DNA of 64,000 bases, from assembly GCF_900090305.1 (NCBI RefSeq), contig NZ_LT607751.1, forward strand, positions 3,968,001 through 4,032,000, given 5' to 3'. A program made the translations under genes and the position numbers. The stretch comes from Micromonospora siamensis. Its GTDB lineage: Bacteria > Actinomycetota > Actinomycetes > Mycobacteriales > Micromonosporaceae. This document shows, piece after piece, positions 37,601 through 45,974 of the stretch (position 1 is the first letter of the stretch; each line of letters begins with the position of its first letter). The notes beneath the pieces are model-generated. The model was not told the origin of the DNA. It made no database searches and saw only the letters and a list, made by a program, of their open reading frames with translations.

Positions 37601-38577
37601 ACCGGGCTCCCGCCGCGCTGCTGGTCACCGCGCTGCTGCTGGCCGGGTGCGCCGACGACCGGTCGGGCACGCTCGGGCCGGCGCCCACGCTGCCGGCACC
37701 GGCCGCACCCGCCACCTCGACCGCCGCACCGGCGGTCACCCCGGTCACCTCGGGCACCGCCGCGCCGGGACCGGTTCGGACCGGGCCGACTCCCACCGGC
37801 TCGACGGCGGCCAGCCCGGCTGCCACCCACCCGGCTCCCCGCGGCTCGACTCCTACCGGCTCGACTCCTACCGGCTCAGCTTCCACCGGGTCGGCTCCGG
37901 ACGGCACCGTGACCGTGCAGCTGTGGTTGGTGCGCGACGGCCGGCTGTCGCCGGCCACGCGTACCCGACCGCAGACGCCGGCCACCTCCGCGCTGGCGCT
38001 GGACGAGCTGGCCGCCGGACCGTCGGCGGCCGAGGCGTCGGCCGGGCTCACCAGCGTGGTGCCCGAGGGCGTGCGGATGGTCCGGATCAACGACGGCACC
38101 GCCACCGTCGCCGCGCCGCCCGCCTTCACCGACGGGCCGGTCGCCACGGTACGGCTGCGGCGGGCGCAGGTGGTCTGGACGCTGACCCAGTTCCCGGCGG
38201 TGCGTCGGGTCGACCTCGGCGACGGCCGGGCCCCGACCGGCCGCGCCGACTACGCCGACCTGCTGCCGCCGATCGTGGTCACCGGCCCGTCGATCGGACA
38301 GCAGGTCGGCAGTCCGGTCACGGTCACCGGCACCGCGCAGGTCTTCGAGGCCACGGTGAGCGTCCGGGTCCTCGACCGCGACGGTCACGTGATCGGCGCC
38401 GGCTTCACCACCGCCACCTGCGGCACCGGCTGCCGCGGCGACTATCGGGTGGCCGTGCGCTACCGCCTGGCCGCGACCGGTCCGGGCAGCGTCGAGGCGT
38501 ACGAGGTGTCGGCGCGGGACGGCTCCCGGATCAACGTGGTCTCGGTGCCCGTCCTGCTCAACGCCTCCACGGCCTGA
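37597..38577 (+). CDS. GerMN/Gmad2 lipoprotein of the two-component operon
   Basis: The 326-residue lipoprotein has a lipobox LLLAGC with acceptor Cys18, then a Pro/Thr/Ser-rich linker to about residue 105. The linker includes DNA-level repeats of the PTGST type near 37850-37890. A GerMN domain follows at about 106-215 (VQLWLVRDGRLSP, ALDELAAGPSAAEASAGLTS, WTLTQFPAVRRVDL), then a Gmad2 Ig-like domain at about 225-320 (VTGPSIGQQVGSPVTVTGTA). A GerMN lipoprotein after a histidine kinase parallels LpqB of MtrAB-LpqB and CseA of the Cse system, where it modulates the sensor. Confidence 0.88.
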   Translation: MNRAPAALLVTALLLAGCADDRSGTLGPAPTLPAPAAPATSTAAPAVTPVTSGTAAPGPVRTGPTPTGSTAASPAATHPAPRGSTPTGSTPTGSASTGSAPDGTVTVQLWLVRDGRLSPATRTRPQTPATSALALDELAAGPSAAEASAGLTSVVPEGVRMVRINDGTATVAAPPAFTDGPVATVRLRRAQVVWTLTQFPAVRRVDLGDGRAPTGRADYADLLPPIVVTGPSIGQQVGSPVTVTGTAQVFEATVSVRVLDRDGHVIGAGFTTATCGTGCRGDYRVAVRYRLAATGPGSVEAYEVSARDGSRINVVSVPVLLNASTA

Positions 38578-38588
38578 GAACCGGTCGG

Positions 38589-38801
38589 TCAGTGGCCGCG
38601 CAGGGGTGGCGCCTCGTAGATCCAGCCCTCGCCGTCCGGGTCCCGCCCGACCAACTGGTAGACGAACGTCTCCGCGCCCTCGTGCGGCCCGTGCAACTTC
38701 AGGTCGTACGTCTTCGGGGGGCTGTCCCCGTCCGGGACGTCCCAGCGGACGCGCTGCCCGTCGTACGGTCCGCCACGCAGGCGCAGGTTCACCTCGGCCA
38801 T
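38589..38801 (-). CDS. Small conserved hypothetical protein
   Basis: A 70-residue acidic soluble protein reads MAEVNLRLRGGPYDGQRVRW at its start and has YDLKLHGPHE and WIYEAPPL further on. The composition and high third-position GC fit a real gene, and the GGPYDGQ motif recurs in short actinomycete proteins of unknown function. It is convergent with the lipoprotein gene, 11 bp away. The ATG start lacks a strong ribosome site and may be leaderless. Confidence 0.65.
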   Translation of the reverse strand: MAEVNLRLRGGPYDGQRVRWDVPDGDSPPKTYDLKLHGPHEGAETFVYQLVGRDPDGEGWIYEAPPLRGH

Positions 38802-38983
38802 GTCCCGGACGCTAGTCGAGGCGGCGGGGCGCCGTGAGCGCCTCGGCCAACCATCCGCCCGCAGGTGTGAGCTCTCGACGAGCCGGTCGGATCGAGCTTG
38901 ATGCCGTCAGAGGGCCTGGTGGCGCGCTTGTCGGCCCGGTTTGGTTGGCACGGTTGCTGTACTTGACAGCTGTACTACTGGAG

Positions 38984-39157
38984 TCACACGAGGCGCTGGA
39001 CCCGGACCTTCGGGCGCTCGTTCTTGAGGTGGCCTTGTTTGTGCTGGCGGACCTGTTCGTCCCAGATTTCCTGGTCGTAGTCCGGGTCCGGCGGGATCCA
39101 TTTGTGAGAGCCGTCGCTGTAGTGGAACTTCTCGTCGCCGCGTCGCAGGATGCTCAT
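38984..39157 (-). CDS. Small hypothetical protein, third of an overlapping cassette
   Basis: A 57-residue, charged protein (MSILRRGDEKFHYSDGSHKW, then PPDPDYDQEIWDEQVRQHKQ). No family is recognised. Its ATG overlaps the stop of the preceding small gene (ATGA), so translation is coupled. It is the last of three such genes divergent from a mini-GntR regulator. Base composition here is less GC-rich than the flanks. Confidence 0.55.
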   Translation of the reverse strand: MSILRRGDEKFHYSDGSHKWIPPDPDYDQEIWDEQVRQHKQGHLKNERPKVRVQRLV

Positions 39158-39372
39158 CGAGTCCAGCCGAGGAATCGGTGGTGCAGGTGGCCGGCGGGGA
39201 CGTGGGCCAGGTCGTGGGCGGCGTCGACGAGTTGGGCGGCGAGGTAGAGGGCCAGGGAGACCGGGGTTCGGTCGTACTCGGCTCGCAGCTCGCGCCGCCG
39301 GGTCTGGCAGGGCCACTCCCCCGCGCAACCTCCGCACGTCCAGGTCGGCTTGATCGGGTGGTGAGTGGTCAT
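39154..39372 (-). CDS. Small Cys-containing protein, second of an overlapping cassette
   Basis: The 72-residue protein has an N-terminal WTCGGCAGEWPCQTRRREL motif: C-x2-C with a later W-P-C, possibly a half zinc finger. A helix follows (PVSLALYLAAQLVDAAHDLA). Proteins with the WTCxxCxxxWPC start are frequent beside small GntR genes in actinomycetes and are sometimes mis-named flavin reductases. The function is unknown. It overlaps both neighbours by ATGA, showing coupled translation. Confidence 0.65.
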   Translation of the reverse strand: MTTHHPIKPTWTCGGCAGEWPCQTRRRELRAEYDRTPVSLALYLAAQLVDAAHDLAHVPAGHLHHRFLGWTR

Positions 39373-39557
39373 CGCGGGTCGTCCTGGCTGGGCCAGTGGC
39401 TGCGGTTGATGGGGATGCGGTGGCGGCTTCGGCAGGGCAGGGTCGCGCCGCATCGGCAGACGTATCTCCAGAGGCGCCAAGACCAGACGGGCCGGTGGCG
39501 GCGGGCGAGGGTGAGCGCTGCCGCCAGGACGTACTCGTCGAAGGAGACCCGCTTCAT
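39369..39557 (-). CDS. Small Arg/Trp-rich protein, first of an overlapping cassette
   Basis: The 62-residue basic protein (MKRVSFDEYVLAAALTLARR, RPVWSWRLWRYVCRCGATLPC) has a CRC...C cluster. The start at 39557 is chosen because the larger frame upstream runs into the divergent regulatory region. Its stop overlaps the next ATG. The ribosome site is weak. No family is recognised. Confidence 0.5.
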   Translation of the reverse strand: MKRVSFDEYVLAAALTLARRHRPVWSWRLWRYVCRCGATLPCRSRHRIPINRSHWPSQDDPR

Positions 39558-39646
39558 GGGCTCACTGCAGACGTCGGGGTCACGGATCCCCGAGCGGGGG
39601 AACTGGTAGGGAGCACTGCCGCCTCCTCGTGCCGCAGGTGTCCGGA

Positions 39647-39691
39647 GGCGTGGATGCCCGATCGCGGGGAATGCGTCCGGGCATCCACGCC
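39647..39691. repeat. 14-bp perfect inverted repeat
   Basis: Arms 39647-39660 and 39678-39691 (GGCGTGGATGCCCG and its complement) flank a 17-base spacer between the small-protein cassette and the divergent GntR gene. It may be an operator pair or the stem of a structured leader RNA. Confidence 0.6.
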
Positions 39692-39815
39692 GGCGAGGAC
39701 GTCCCACAGCGCCAACCGGGGGATCAACCTCCTCGGCAACCTCCCATAGGTACCGTTGGGTAGTCAAGGGCTGAGGTAGGTGGTCTACTCGTGTTGCCAA
39801 CCGAGGGGAACCACC

Positions 39816-40031
39816 GTGCCACCGCGTTACCGCTACGAGCAGATCGCCGACGACCTCGCCGAACGCATCGCGTCCCGCGAGTTCCCACCGGGCTCCAAGC
39901 TGCCCAGCCGACGGGAGTTGATCGAGCACTACGGCGTTACCGAGCCGGTGATCGACCGCGCCATGCAGGTGCTACGGATCAAGGGGATGACCGAGACCCT
40001 GCCTGGCGTGGGCGTTTTCGTCGCCGAATAG
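39816..40031 (+). CDS. Minimal GntR-family winged-helix regulator
   Basis: The 71-residue protein consists only of the GntR DNA-binding domain: YRYEQIADDLAERIASREFP, KLPSRRELIEHYGVTEPVID, AMQVLRIKGMTETLPGVGVF. The ligand-binding half of normal GntR proteins is absent. The start is GTG with GAGGGG upstream. HTH-only GntR proteins occur near integrative elements (such as KorSA-type regulators) and small-protein cassettes in actinomycetes. It likely controls the divergent cassette. Confidence 0.8.
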   Translation: MPPRYRYEQIADDLAERIASREFPPGSKLPSRRELIEHYGVTEPVIDRAMQVLRIKGMTETLPGVGVFVAE

Positions 40032-40203
40032 ACCCCCTGCTGTCAGCCGGTAGTGCGGATCCCTCGCTTGCAATCTCTGTGGAGGCCGTTCGTGCACTTC
40101 TATCCTGGTCCGTGGCCTCGGTCCGGCATCCGCCCCGGCCCGTCACCGACCTTGGTGGCTGGGCCCGTTGCTGTCAGCAGCCTCCGCCCGCGTCGGGTTG
40201 CCA

Positions 40204-40389
40204 TCAACGAGCAGGCGGTAGTGGCGCAACCGCCGTGCAGGCAGCGATAGGAGCGTCGGGCTCCTCGTGGTCGATCTCGTACTGGCACTCGCTGCATGGC
40301 TCCGGCGGCTGGTGCTCGCGCCAGTCATGTCCGCAACCGGGACAGTCGCCATACCAGCGCGGTCTCCGTCGCAACTTCACGGTTCGCAT
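40204..40389 (-). CDS. Small zinc-ribbon-like protein
   Basis: A 61-residue frame with CPGCGHDWREHQPPEPCSEC: two CxxC pairs 13 residues apart, suitable for one zinc ion, followed by an acidic EIDHEEPD stretch. The motif argues for a real gene, but there is no good ribosome site, and the frame lies in a lower-GC region with few genes. The role is unknown. Confidence 0.5.
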   Translation of the reverse strand: MRTVKLRRRPRWYGDCPGCGHDWREHQPPEPCSECQYEIDHEEPDAPIAACTAVAPLPPAR

Positions 40390-40641
40390 TGTCGGCGCCG
40401 AGCGTAGAGGTAGACCGCCGTCGGGAGATGTGGTCTCCCCCTGCCGGTTGCCGCCAGGCCGTAACGGCCAGCGTCAATGAGCAGGGGCCTGGACGCAACG
40501 GTTGACGTTCCGCACCGACCCTCATCGTGGCTATCGCTGCCTCCTTGCTGCGCTGACTGAATCCGCAACGCCGGTCGGCTAACCTACACCCGCACAGTTC
40601 GGGGCTGACGAGTTCTCGGGCAGGAGCGGTAGCCTCCGCCA

Positions 40642-41631
40642 ATGATCCGACCATTTGACCTGTGGGGCCAGCGAGGCTGGTGCAACCAGGAGGTCGTAGG
40701 CGAGTCCAACTACGCCAAGGAAATCCGAGGGGTACTCGGCGCAGACTTCAAGCCGTACGGGTCTGAGGTCGAGAAGGACGTGCGCCTCATCCCGGAGCCC
40801 ACCAACCGCTTCGACCCGCACGCCGTCAGGGTCGTCCATGGCGAGCAAACCCTTGGGTATCTGCCCAAAGACCAGGCCAAGGTCTACTCGCCGCCCCTCA
40901 CGGCGCTCGTCAACCAGGGCTGGACCCCCCAGGTTCGAGCCCGCATCTGGGGACGGCAAGACGAAAACTGGGACGGTCGACGCCGACCCCAGTTCGTGGG
41001 ATCGGTGGCCCTGGACCTCGCTGACCCGCACATGATCGTTCCAGCGAACATGCCGCCAGCCGACCTGCACGTGATGCTTCCCCAAGGCCGCGCCGTCCAG
41101 GTGACGGGCGAAGAGAAACACATGACTCACTTGGCTCAGCTGGTGAGTCCTCAGGGCGAGTGCTGGATCTATGTGACGTTGCACCAGGTTGAGCAGCAGC
41201 GGGCGCGATCGACGCGAACGCTGGTAGAGGTTCGAGTCAACGGGGAGCCCGCTGGCACCTTGAGCCCAGCGACATCGGCCGAGATGTTGCCGGTACTCGC
41301 CCACCTTTCGGAACTTGGCATGTTGACGGCCGCCCGTGCAGTCCTGAAGGGCAACCGGGTCAAGGCCGACGTCACGCTGAACGTGTGCAAGGCCAGCTCG
41401 CTGACTGATGCGTGGTTGGATGCGCCGCCAGCGGCTGAGGGAGCCCGGCCGGCACAGCAGCCCACCACAGGAAGTCCCGGGCGCGATGTTGCCCCAGTGC
41501 AGCAGTGGCGGTTCGTGGTTCCGCCGGGATGGCCGCCTCCGCCCCCAGGTTGGGTCCCACCCCAGGGTTGGCGTCCCGATCCGTCCTGGCCTCCTGCACC
41601 TGATGACTGGCAGTTTTGGGTAGGAGCCTGA
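40642..41631 (+). CDS. HIRAN-domain protein with Pro/Trp-rich tail
   Basis: The 329-residue protein has a HIRAN domain at about 15-90: VVGESNYAKEI, VRLIPEPTNRFDPHAVRVV, TLGYLPKDQAKVYSPPL. HIRAN modules recognise damaged or 3'-ended single-stranded DNA in repair and stress proteins. The middle part (about 130-250) has no known domain. The last about 45 residues repeat Pro/Trp/Gly (PPGWPPPPPGWVPPQGWRPD), a low-complexity adapter-like tail. GC content is clearly below the window average, suggesting transfer. No helicase or nuclease partner is adjacent. Confidence 0.82.
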   Translation: MIRPFDLWGQRGWCNQEVVGESNYAKEIRGVLGADFKPYGSEVEKDVRLIPEPTNRFDPHAVRVVHGEQTLGYLPKDQAKVYSPPLTALVNQGWTPQVRARIWGRQDENWDGRRRPQFVGSVALDLADPHMIVPANMPPADLHVMLPQGRAVQVTGEEKHMTHLAQLVSPQGECWIYVTLHQVEQQRARSTRTLVEVRVNGEPAGTLSPATSAEMLPVLAHLSELGMLTAARAVLKGNRVKADVTLNVCKASSLTDAWLDAPPAAEGARPAQQPTTGSPGRDVAPVQQWRFVVPPGWPPPPPGWVPPQGWRPDPSWPPAPDDWQFWVGA

Positions 41632-41952
41632 GGGGCCCCTACCCGGCCAGTCGCCCGACGAGGCCGGGAGAGAGCCCGAGGTGGCAGGATCGTGCGGCTC
41701 ATAGAAGCCGCCACCCTCATCACGAACTCAGAGTGGCCAACATCCGTAGTCGTCCATAACCTTGATCAGCACCACGTCAGGCTACGTCGAGGAGTCGAAG
41801 CCGAACTTAGAACCACCGCGGCCTAACATGCGTCAAGCTGCTCAAAACCCTGTTCACGGCCCCTCCGGGGCCCAAGCCGACGGATGTGCTGGTCGCCGGC
41901 GCTTGACGCACTCCTGTACGCCATGTGGACACTACCGCCTGCATCCGTCGGG
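41632..41952. other. 321-bp gap without recognisable gene
   Basis: This lower-GC stretch lies between the HIRAN gene and the convergent YcaQ-like gene. I see no ORF with family features, no strong hairpin and no tRNA or att-like repeat. It may be a remnant of the same acquired segment. Confidence 0.4.
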
Positions 41953-43050
41953 CTACTGCCGGACAACGTCGAGTCGCAGCCAGCTCGCCAGGGCCGCGAT
42001 CTCGGTGTCGACGGCGTCGGCCTCCTCCGCCGTGAACGGCTCGTCCTGGTGCACCGCGTCCACCCGCAGCACGCCCGCCTTCCGGTCGGCGGTGGCGTCG
42101 AGCTTGCCGACCAGGCGGTCGGCGTGCAGTATCGGCAACGCGTAGTAGCCCCACCGCCGCTTGCCGGCGGGCTTGTACATCTCCAGCCCGTACTCGAAGC
42201 CGAAGAGTTCCAGGGCGCGCCGGCGGTCGTGGATCAGCCGGTCGAACGGCGACAGCAGGACGGTACGCCCGGTGAAGGGCTGCCCGAGTTGCGCTGGATC
42301 GACCCGCCACTGCCCCTTGACGCCCGCCACCACGGCCGGCTCGCCGGCCTCGCCGACGTCGTACGGCTCGATCGGCACCTTGGTCGTGCGGGCCCGGGCG
42401 ATGCCCAACGCGCGGAGCCGGCGCTCGTCGCGGCGGCGCAGCGCCTCGGCCGGCGGCACCACCGGGTCGTCGGGGTAGACCCGCTCGGCGAGGTCCCACA
42501 GCCGCTCCCGACCCGACCGCCCGGCGACCGCGACCTCACCGCGCGCCGACATCGCGTCCAGCAGCCGGATGACGTTCTGGTCGTTGGTCCATCCGGTCGA
42601 CCGCCATGGCACCGCACAGGTGTCCGGCAGCCGGCGCGAAGGCAGCGGCCCCTCGGCGGTCAACCGGGCGAGGATGTCGCGGCGGCACGCGTCGTTGGCC
42701 TGCACCCACTCCCGCTGCCGGGCCAGCCAGCCGACCGCCGGCCCGTCCCGCCGCTCGGCCATCTCGGCCCGGTACAGGGCCAGGTCCTCCGCCGGTCGGA
42801 TCGTCGCCGCCAGCTCGATCAGCGCACGGCTTCCCAGCGCCGCGACCAGGTCGGCCGGCGCGTACGCCGGGCCGAGCCGGCTCCAGGAGACCAGGTCGGC
42901 CGTCGGCGCGACCGCCGCCGTCGGGTCGATCTGCAGCAGAGTCAGGTGCCGCACCGCCTCGACCAGCCCGGCCGGCCGCGCCGCGTCCAGCAGTTGCGCG
43001 CGGACGGCGATGCGACGGGCGTCTGCGAGGGAGAGCTGGTGGACGGTCAT
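41953..43050 (-). CDS. YcaQ/AlkZ-type HTH_42 DNA glycosylase
   Basis: The 365-residue protein belongs to the winged-helix HTH_42 family. The essential Q-x-D motif is present (TLLQIDPTAAVAP, Q40-I41-D42). Further landmarks are SWSRLGPAYAPADLVAAL, the central GEVAVAGRSGRERLWDLAERV, LLSPFDRLIHDRRRALELFG and RRWGYYALPILHADRLVGKL. Members such as E. coli YcaQ and Streptomyces AlkZ unhook DNA interstrand crosslinks and alkylated bases, sometimes as self-resistance to azinomycin-like compounds. It is divergent from the RtcB-PrfH operon, placing DNA and RNA repair side by side. Confidence 0.9.
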   Translation of the reverse strand: MTVHQLSLADARRIAVRAQLLDAARPAGLVEAVRHLTLLQIDPTAAVAPTADLVSWSRLGPAYAPADLVAALGSRALIELAATIRPAEDLALYRAEMAERRDGPAVGWLARQREWVQANDACRRDILARLTAEGPLPSRRLPDTCAVPWRSTGWTNDQNVIRLLDAMSARGEVAVAGRSGRERLWDLAERVYPDDPVVPPAEALRRRDERRLRALGIARARTTKVPIEPYDVGEAGEPAVVAGVKGQWRVDPAQLGQPFTGRTVLLSPFDRLIHDRRRALELFGFEYGLEMYKPAGKRRWGYYALPILHADRLVGKLDATADRKAGVLRVDAVHQDEPFTAEEADAVDTEIAALASWLRLDVVRQ

Positions 43051-43245
43051 GCCCGGAGGCTAGCCGGATGGTGATGCCGAGGCTGACCGGTGGGCGCCGG
43101 CGAAATCCGTTTGCCGGGCGCGCCGGGGCCCGGCAGGGTGTCGGCATGACGTTCTGACGGCCCGCCTTCGGTCCTCCCGCACGCCACGGCGCCCATCGGT
43201 GCCGTGCCGCCGTCCGTCCACCCGTCCCACGAGAAGTGAGCCTTC

Positions 43246-44403
43246 TTGTCCGCGTACCCCACGCTGCCCGGATCCGCCGCCAGTGTCACCGTGTTCGCCT
43301 CCCCCACCAGTTGGATCGAGTCCGACGCCGTCGACCAGTGCCGGCAGGTGGCCGCCCTGCCCGGCATGGTCCACGTGGCCGGCATGCCGGACCTGCACCC
43401 CGGCAAGGGCGCCCCGATCGGCGCCGCGATGACCTCGACCGTGCTCTACCCGCTGTTGGTCGGCTCCGACATCGGTTGCGGCATCGCCGTGTTCCCGATC
43501 CGGCTCAAGCGGGCCGTCCCGGAGCGACTCGCCGCCCGGTTCCCCGACCTGGACCGGGCCCTGCACCCGGAACGGGACGCCGACGACCCGGCCTGGGCCG
43601 TCGTCGAGGGCGACGTGCCCGCCGGTCACCTCGACGGGCTGGGGACGGTCGGTCGTGGCAACCACTTCGTCGAGCTGGCCCGGATCGGCACTGTCCTCGA
43701 CCCGTCGCACGCGCAGCGACTCGGCCTGGAGACCGGAGACCTCGTGCTCGTCGTCCACAGTGGCTCCAGGGGCCTCGGTGAGCGGATCCTGCGCGACCAC
43801 ACCGAGGTTCACGGCGCGGGCCCCGCCCCCGATCCGGCCGCCTACCTGACCCGGCACGACGAGGCCGTACGGTGGGGTGCGCTGAACCGGCGGGTGCTGG
43901 CCGCCCGCGTCGCGTACGCCATCGGGGCGGAGCCCACCGCCCCGGTCGTCGACCAGTGCCACAACCTGGTCGAGGTACGCGACGGGCACTACCTGCACCG
44001 CAAGGGCGCGGCGCCGGGTGACGGCCGGGACGTGCTGGTCGCCGGCACCCGGGGCACACCGTCCTACCTGGTCGCCGCCCACGCCGGGTCGGCGGCGAAC
44101 CACTCGGTGGCGCACGGCGCCGGGCGCAAGATGTCCCGCGCCGACGCCCTGCGCCGGGGTCGGGCCAAGCACACCGTCGAGGAGCTGCGCCGCACCCCGC
44201 TCGGGTCGGTGGTGGTGTGCGGCGAGCGGCAACTGCTGTTCGAGGAGGCGCCGACGGCGTACAAGCGGATCGAGCAGGTGATCGGCGATCTGGTCGACCA
44301 CGGTCTGGCCACCCCGGTGGCCACCACCGTTCCGCTGGTCACCTACAAGACGCCCGACGCCGCTCCCGGGTCGCGGCCGGACCGGCGGCCGGGGCGGCGA
44401 TGA
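43246..44403 (+). CDS. RtcB-family RNA ligase, PrfH-linked paralog
   Basis: The 385-residue ligase joins 2',3'-cyclic-phosphate or 3'-phosphate RNA ends to 5'-OH ends with GTP and Mn. Metal and active-site motifs are intact: GSDIGCGIAV, GRGNHFVEL, VVHSGSRGLG, DQCHNLVEV and VAHGAGRKMSRADALRRGRAKHT, with the guanylated His. It is shorter than canonical RtcB and coupled to prfH (ATGA), the hallmark of the RtcB2-PrfH repair pair reported to mend ribosomal RNA cut in the decoding centre. The start is an unusual TTG: an in-frame stop two codons upstream and the absence of any other nearby start decide it. Confidence 0.92.
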   Translation: MSAYPTLPGSAASVTVFASPTSWIESDAVDQCRQVAALPGMVHVAGMPDLHPGKGAPIGAAMTSTVLYPLLVGSDIGCGIAVFPIRLKRAVPERLAARFPDLDRALHPERDADDPAWAVVEGDVPAGHLDGLGTVGRGNHFVELARIGTVLDPSHAQRLGLETGDLVLVVHSGSRGLGERILRDHTEVHGAGPAPDPAAYLTRHDEAVRWGALNRRVLAARVAYAIGAEPTAPVVDQCHNLVEVRDGHYLHRKGAAPGDGRDVLVAGTRGTPSYLVAAHAGSAANHSVAHGAGRKMSRADALRRGRAKHTVEELRRTPLGSVVVCGERQLLFEEAPTAYKRIEQVIGDLVDHGLATPVATTVPLVTYKTPDAAPGSRPDRRPGRR

Positions 44404-45008
44404 GCGTCCACCTGCTGCTGTCGGCCGGACGCGGTCCGCAGGAGTGCGCCTGGGCACTCGCCCGGCTGCTGCGCAGGCTGGAGGCCGACGCCGCCCGGCA
44501 CGCCGTGACCGTCCACCGGCTGGAGACCGTCCCCGGGGAGCGGCCCGGCACCCACCGCTCCGCCCTGCTCCGGCTCGACGGCACCGGCGCCGAGGCGTTC
44601 GCCGCCGGCTGGACCGGCACCCTGTGCTGGCAGGCGCCCAGCGCCTACCGCGCCGGCGTCGGCCGGAAGAACTGGTACGTGCTGGCCCGACCGTACGAGC
44701 CGGACGCACCGACGACACCGTTCTCCGAGGCCGATGTGGAGGTGGTCCCCTGCCGCACCGGCGGGCCCGGCGGGCAGCACCGCAACAAGGCCAGCACGGC
44801 GGTACGCGCCACGCACCGACCGTCGGGTCTCGTCGTCGTGGTGGACACCGAGCGGCAGTTCAGCCTGAACCGGCGCCTGGCGGTGCAGCGGCTGCGGGAG
44901 CGGCTCGCCGACGGCGACGACGCGGCGCGGGCGGCGCTCGACAGCGCGCGCTGGCAGGTCCACGACGACCTGGTGCGCGGCGACCCGGTCCGGGTCGAGC
45001 GCCCCTGA
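44400..45008 (+). CDS. prfH: Peptide chain release factor homolog PrfH
   Basis: The 202-residue release-factor homolog keeps the peptidyl-hydrolase domain with RTGGPGGQHRNKASTAVRATH (GGQ about 124-126) but lacks the stop-codon-reading domain of RF1/RF2. The N-terminal about 75 residues (LLLSAGRGPQECAWALARLL) are the PrfH-specific part. It should free nascent chains on ribosomes with damaged decoding centres so that the coupled RtcB can religate the RNA. The ATG overlaps the stop of the ligase gene by the ATGA arrangement. Confidence 0.93.
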   Translation: MSVHLLLSAGRGPQECAWALARLLRRLEADAARHAVTVHRLETVPGERPGTHRSALLRLDGTGAEAFAAGWTGTLCWQAPSAYRAGVGRKNWYVLARPYEPDAPTTPFSEADVEVVPCRTGGPGGQHRNKASTAVRATHRPSGLVVVVDTERQFSLNRRLAVQRLRERLADGDDAARAALDSARWQVHDDLVRGDPVRVERP

Positions 45009-45221
45009 CCGGCCCGGGCCGCCGCCCGACGTGACAACCGTCAGTGGCGCCCCCAGCGGCCGACCGCCGCCGCCCCACCACCCGGCGGGCCGGTTCGGCG
45101 GCGGCGACCAACCGGCCGTCCGGCCCCCTTCCGCTCGGCGCCTTCGGCGACTACGGTCGCTCTCACCTGTGCAAGCGTCCACTCCGGTCGCCGTACCGGC
45201 CCGGCGGAAGGGATCGCCACC

Positions 45222-45974
45222 ATGATCGGTCACGTCAGCGTCGGTGACGGGCCACACCGGGTACTGGCCCTGCACGGCTGGTTCGGCTCGGCGCGCGGCT
45301 GGGGCTGGCTGCCAGAGCTGGTCGACGGCGAGCGTTTCACCTGGGCGTTCCTCGACTACCGGGGCTACGGCGAGCGGATGTCCGTCGCCGGCGAGCACAG
45401 CATCGCCGAGATCTCCGCGGACGCGCTGGCGCTCGCCGACTCCCTCGGCTGGGACACGTTCTCGGTGGTCGGGCACTCCATGGGTGGCAGCGCCGCCCAG
45501 CGGGTGCTCGCCGACGCCCCCGACCGGGTGGAACGCCTGGTCGGCATCAGTCCGGTGCCGGCCGGCGGCGTCCCCTTCGACCTGCAGAGCTGGGCGCTCT
45601 TCGACGGAGCGGCCGGCAACCCGGACAACCGGCGGGCGATCATCGACCTGACCACCGGCAACCGGCTCGGCGGGCACTGGCTGGACCAGATGGTCCGGTT
45701 CTCCCTCGACCAGTCCACCCCGGAGGCGTTCGGCGCGTACCTCACCGCCTGGGCGCGGACCGACTTCACCGACGAGGTGAAGGGCAATCCGGTGCCGGCA
45801 CTGGCCGTGGTCGGCGCGCACGACCCGGCGTTGGGCGCGGACACCATCCGCGAGACGTGGATGCGGCACTATCCCAACGCCGCCCTGGAGGTGCTGGCCG
45901 AGGCCGGGCACTACGCGATGTACGAGACTCCGGTCCGGCTGGTCACGGTGGTCGAGGAGTTCCTCGGCCGGTGA
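45222..45974 (+). CDS. Alpha/beta hydrolase
   Basis: The 250-residue cytosolic hydrolase has the oxyanion strand LALHGWFGSARGWG, the nucleophile elbow VVGHSMGGSAAQ, the acid Asp in VVGAHDPALG and the His in AEAGHYAMYETP. The fold covers esterases, lyases and haloperoxidase-like enzymes; the substrate is unknown. The ATG has GGAAGGGA about 10 bp upstream. Its stop overlaps the start of the cytochrome P450 gene (GTGA), so the two probably act on one pathway. Confidence 0.9.
   Translation: MIGHVSVGDGPHRVLALHGWFGSARGWGWLPELVDGERFTWAFLDYRGYGERMSVAGEHSIAEISADALALADSLGWDTFSVVGHSMGGSAAQRVLADAPDRVERLVGISPVPAGGVPFDLQSWALFDGAAGNPDNRRAIIDLTTGNRLGGHWLDQMVRFSLDQSTPEAFGAYLTAWARTDFTDEVKGNPVPALAVVGAHDPALGADTIRETWMRHYPNAALEVLAEAGHYAMYETPVRLVTVVEEFLGR

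Noticed and set aside
37850..37890. Direct DNA repeats in the GerMN lipoprotein
   Set aside because: They encode a Pro-Thr-Gly-Ser linker; ordinary low-complexity linker and not a mobile or regulatory element.
38850..41952. Integrated conjugative element
   Set aside because: No integrase, replication, transfer gene or flanking att repeats were found; only composition and a mini-GntR hint at acquisition.
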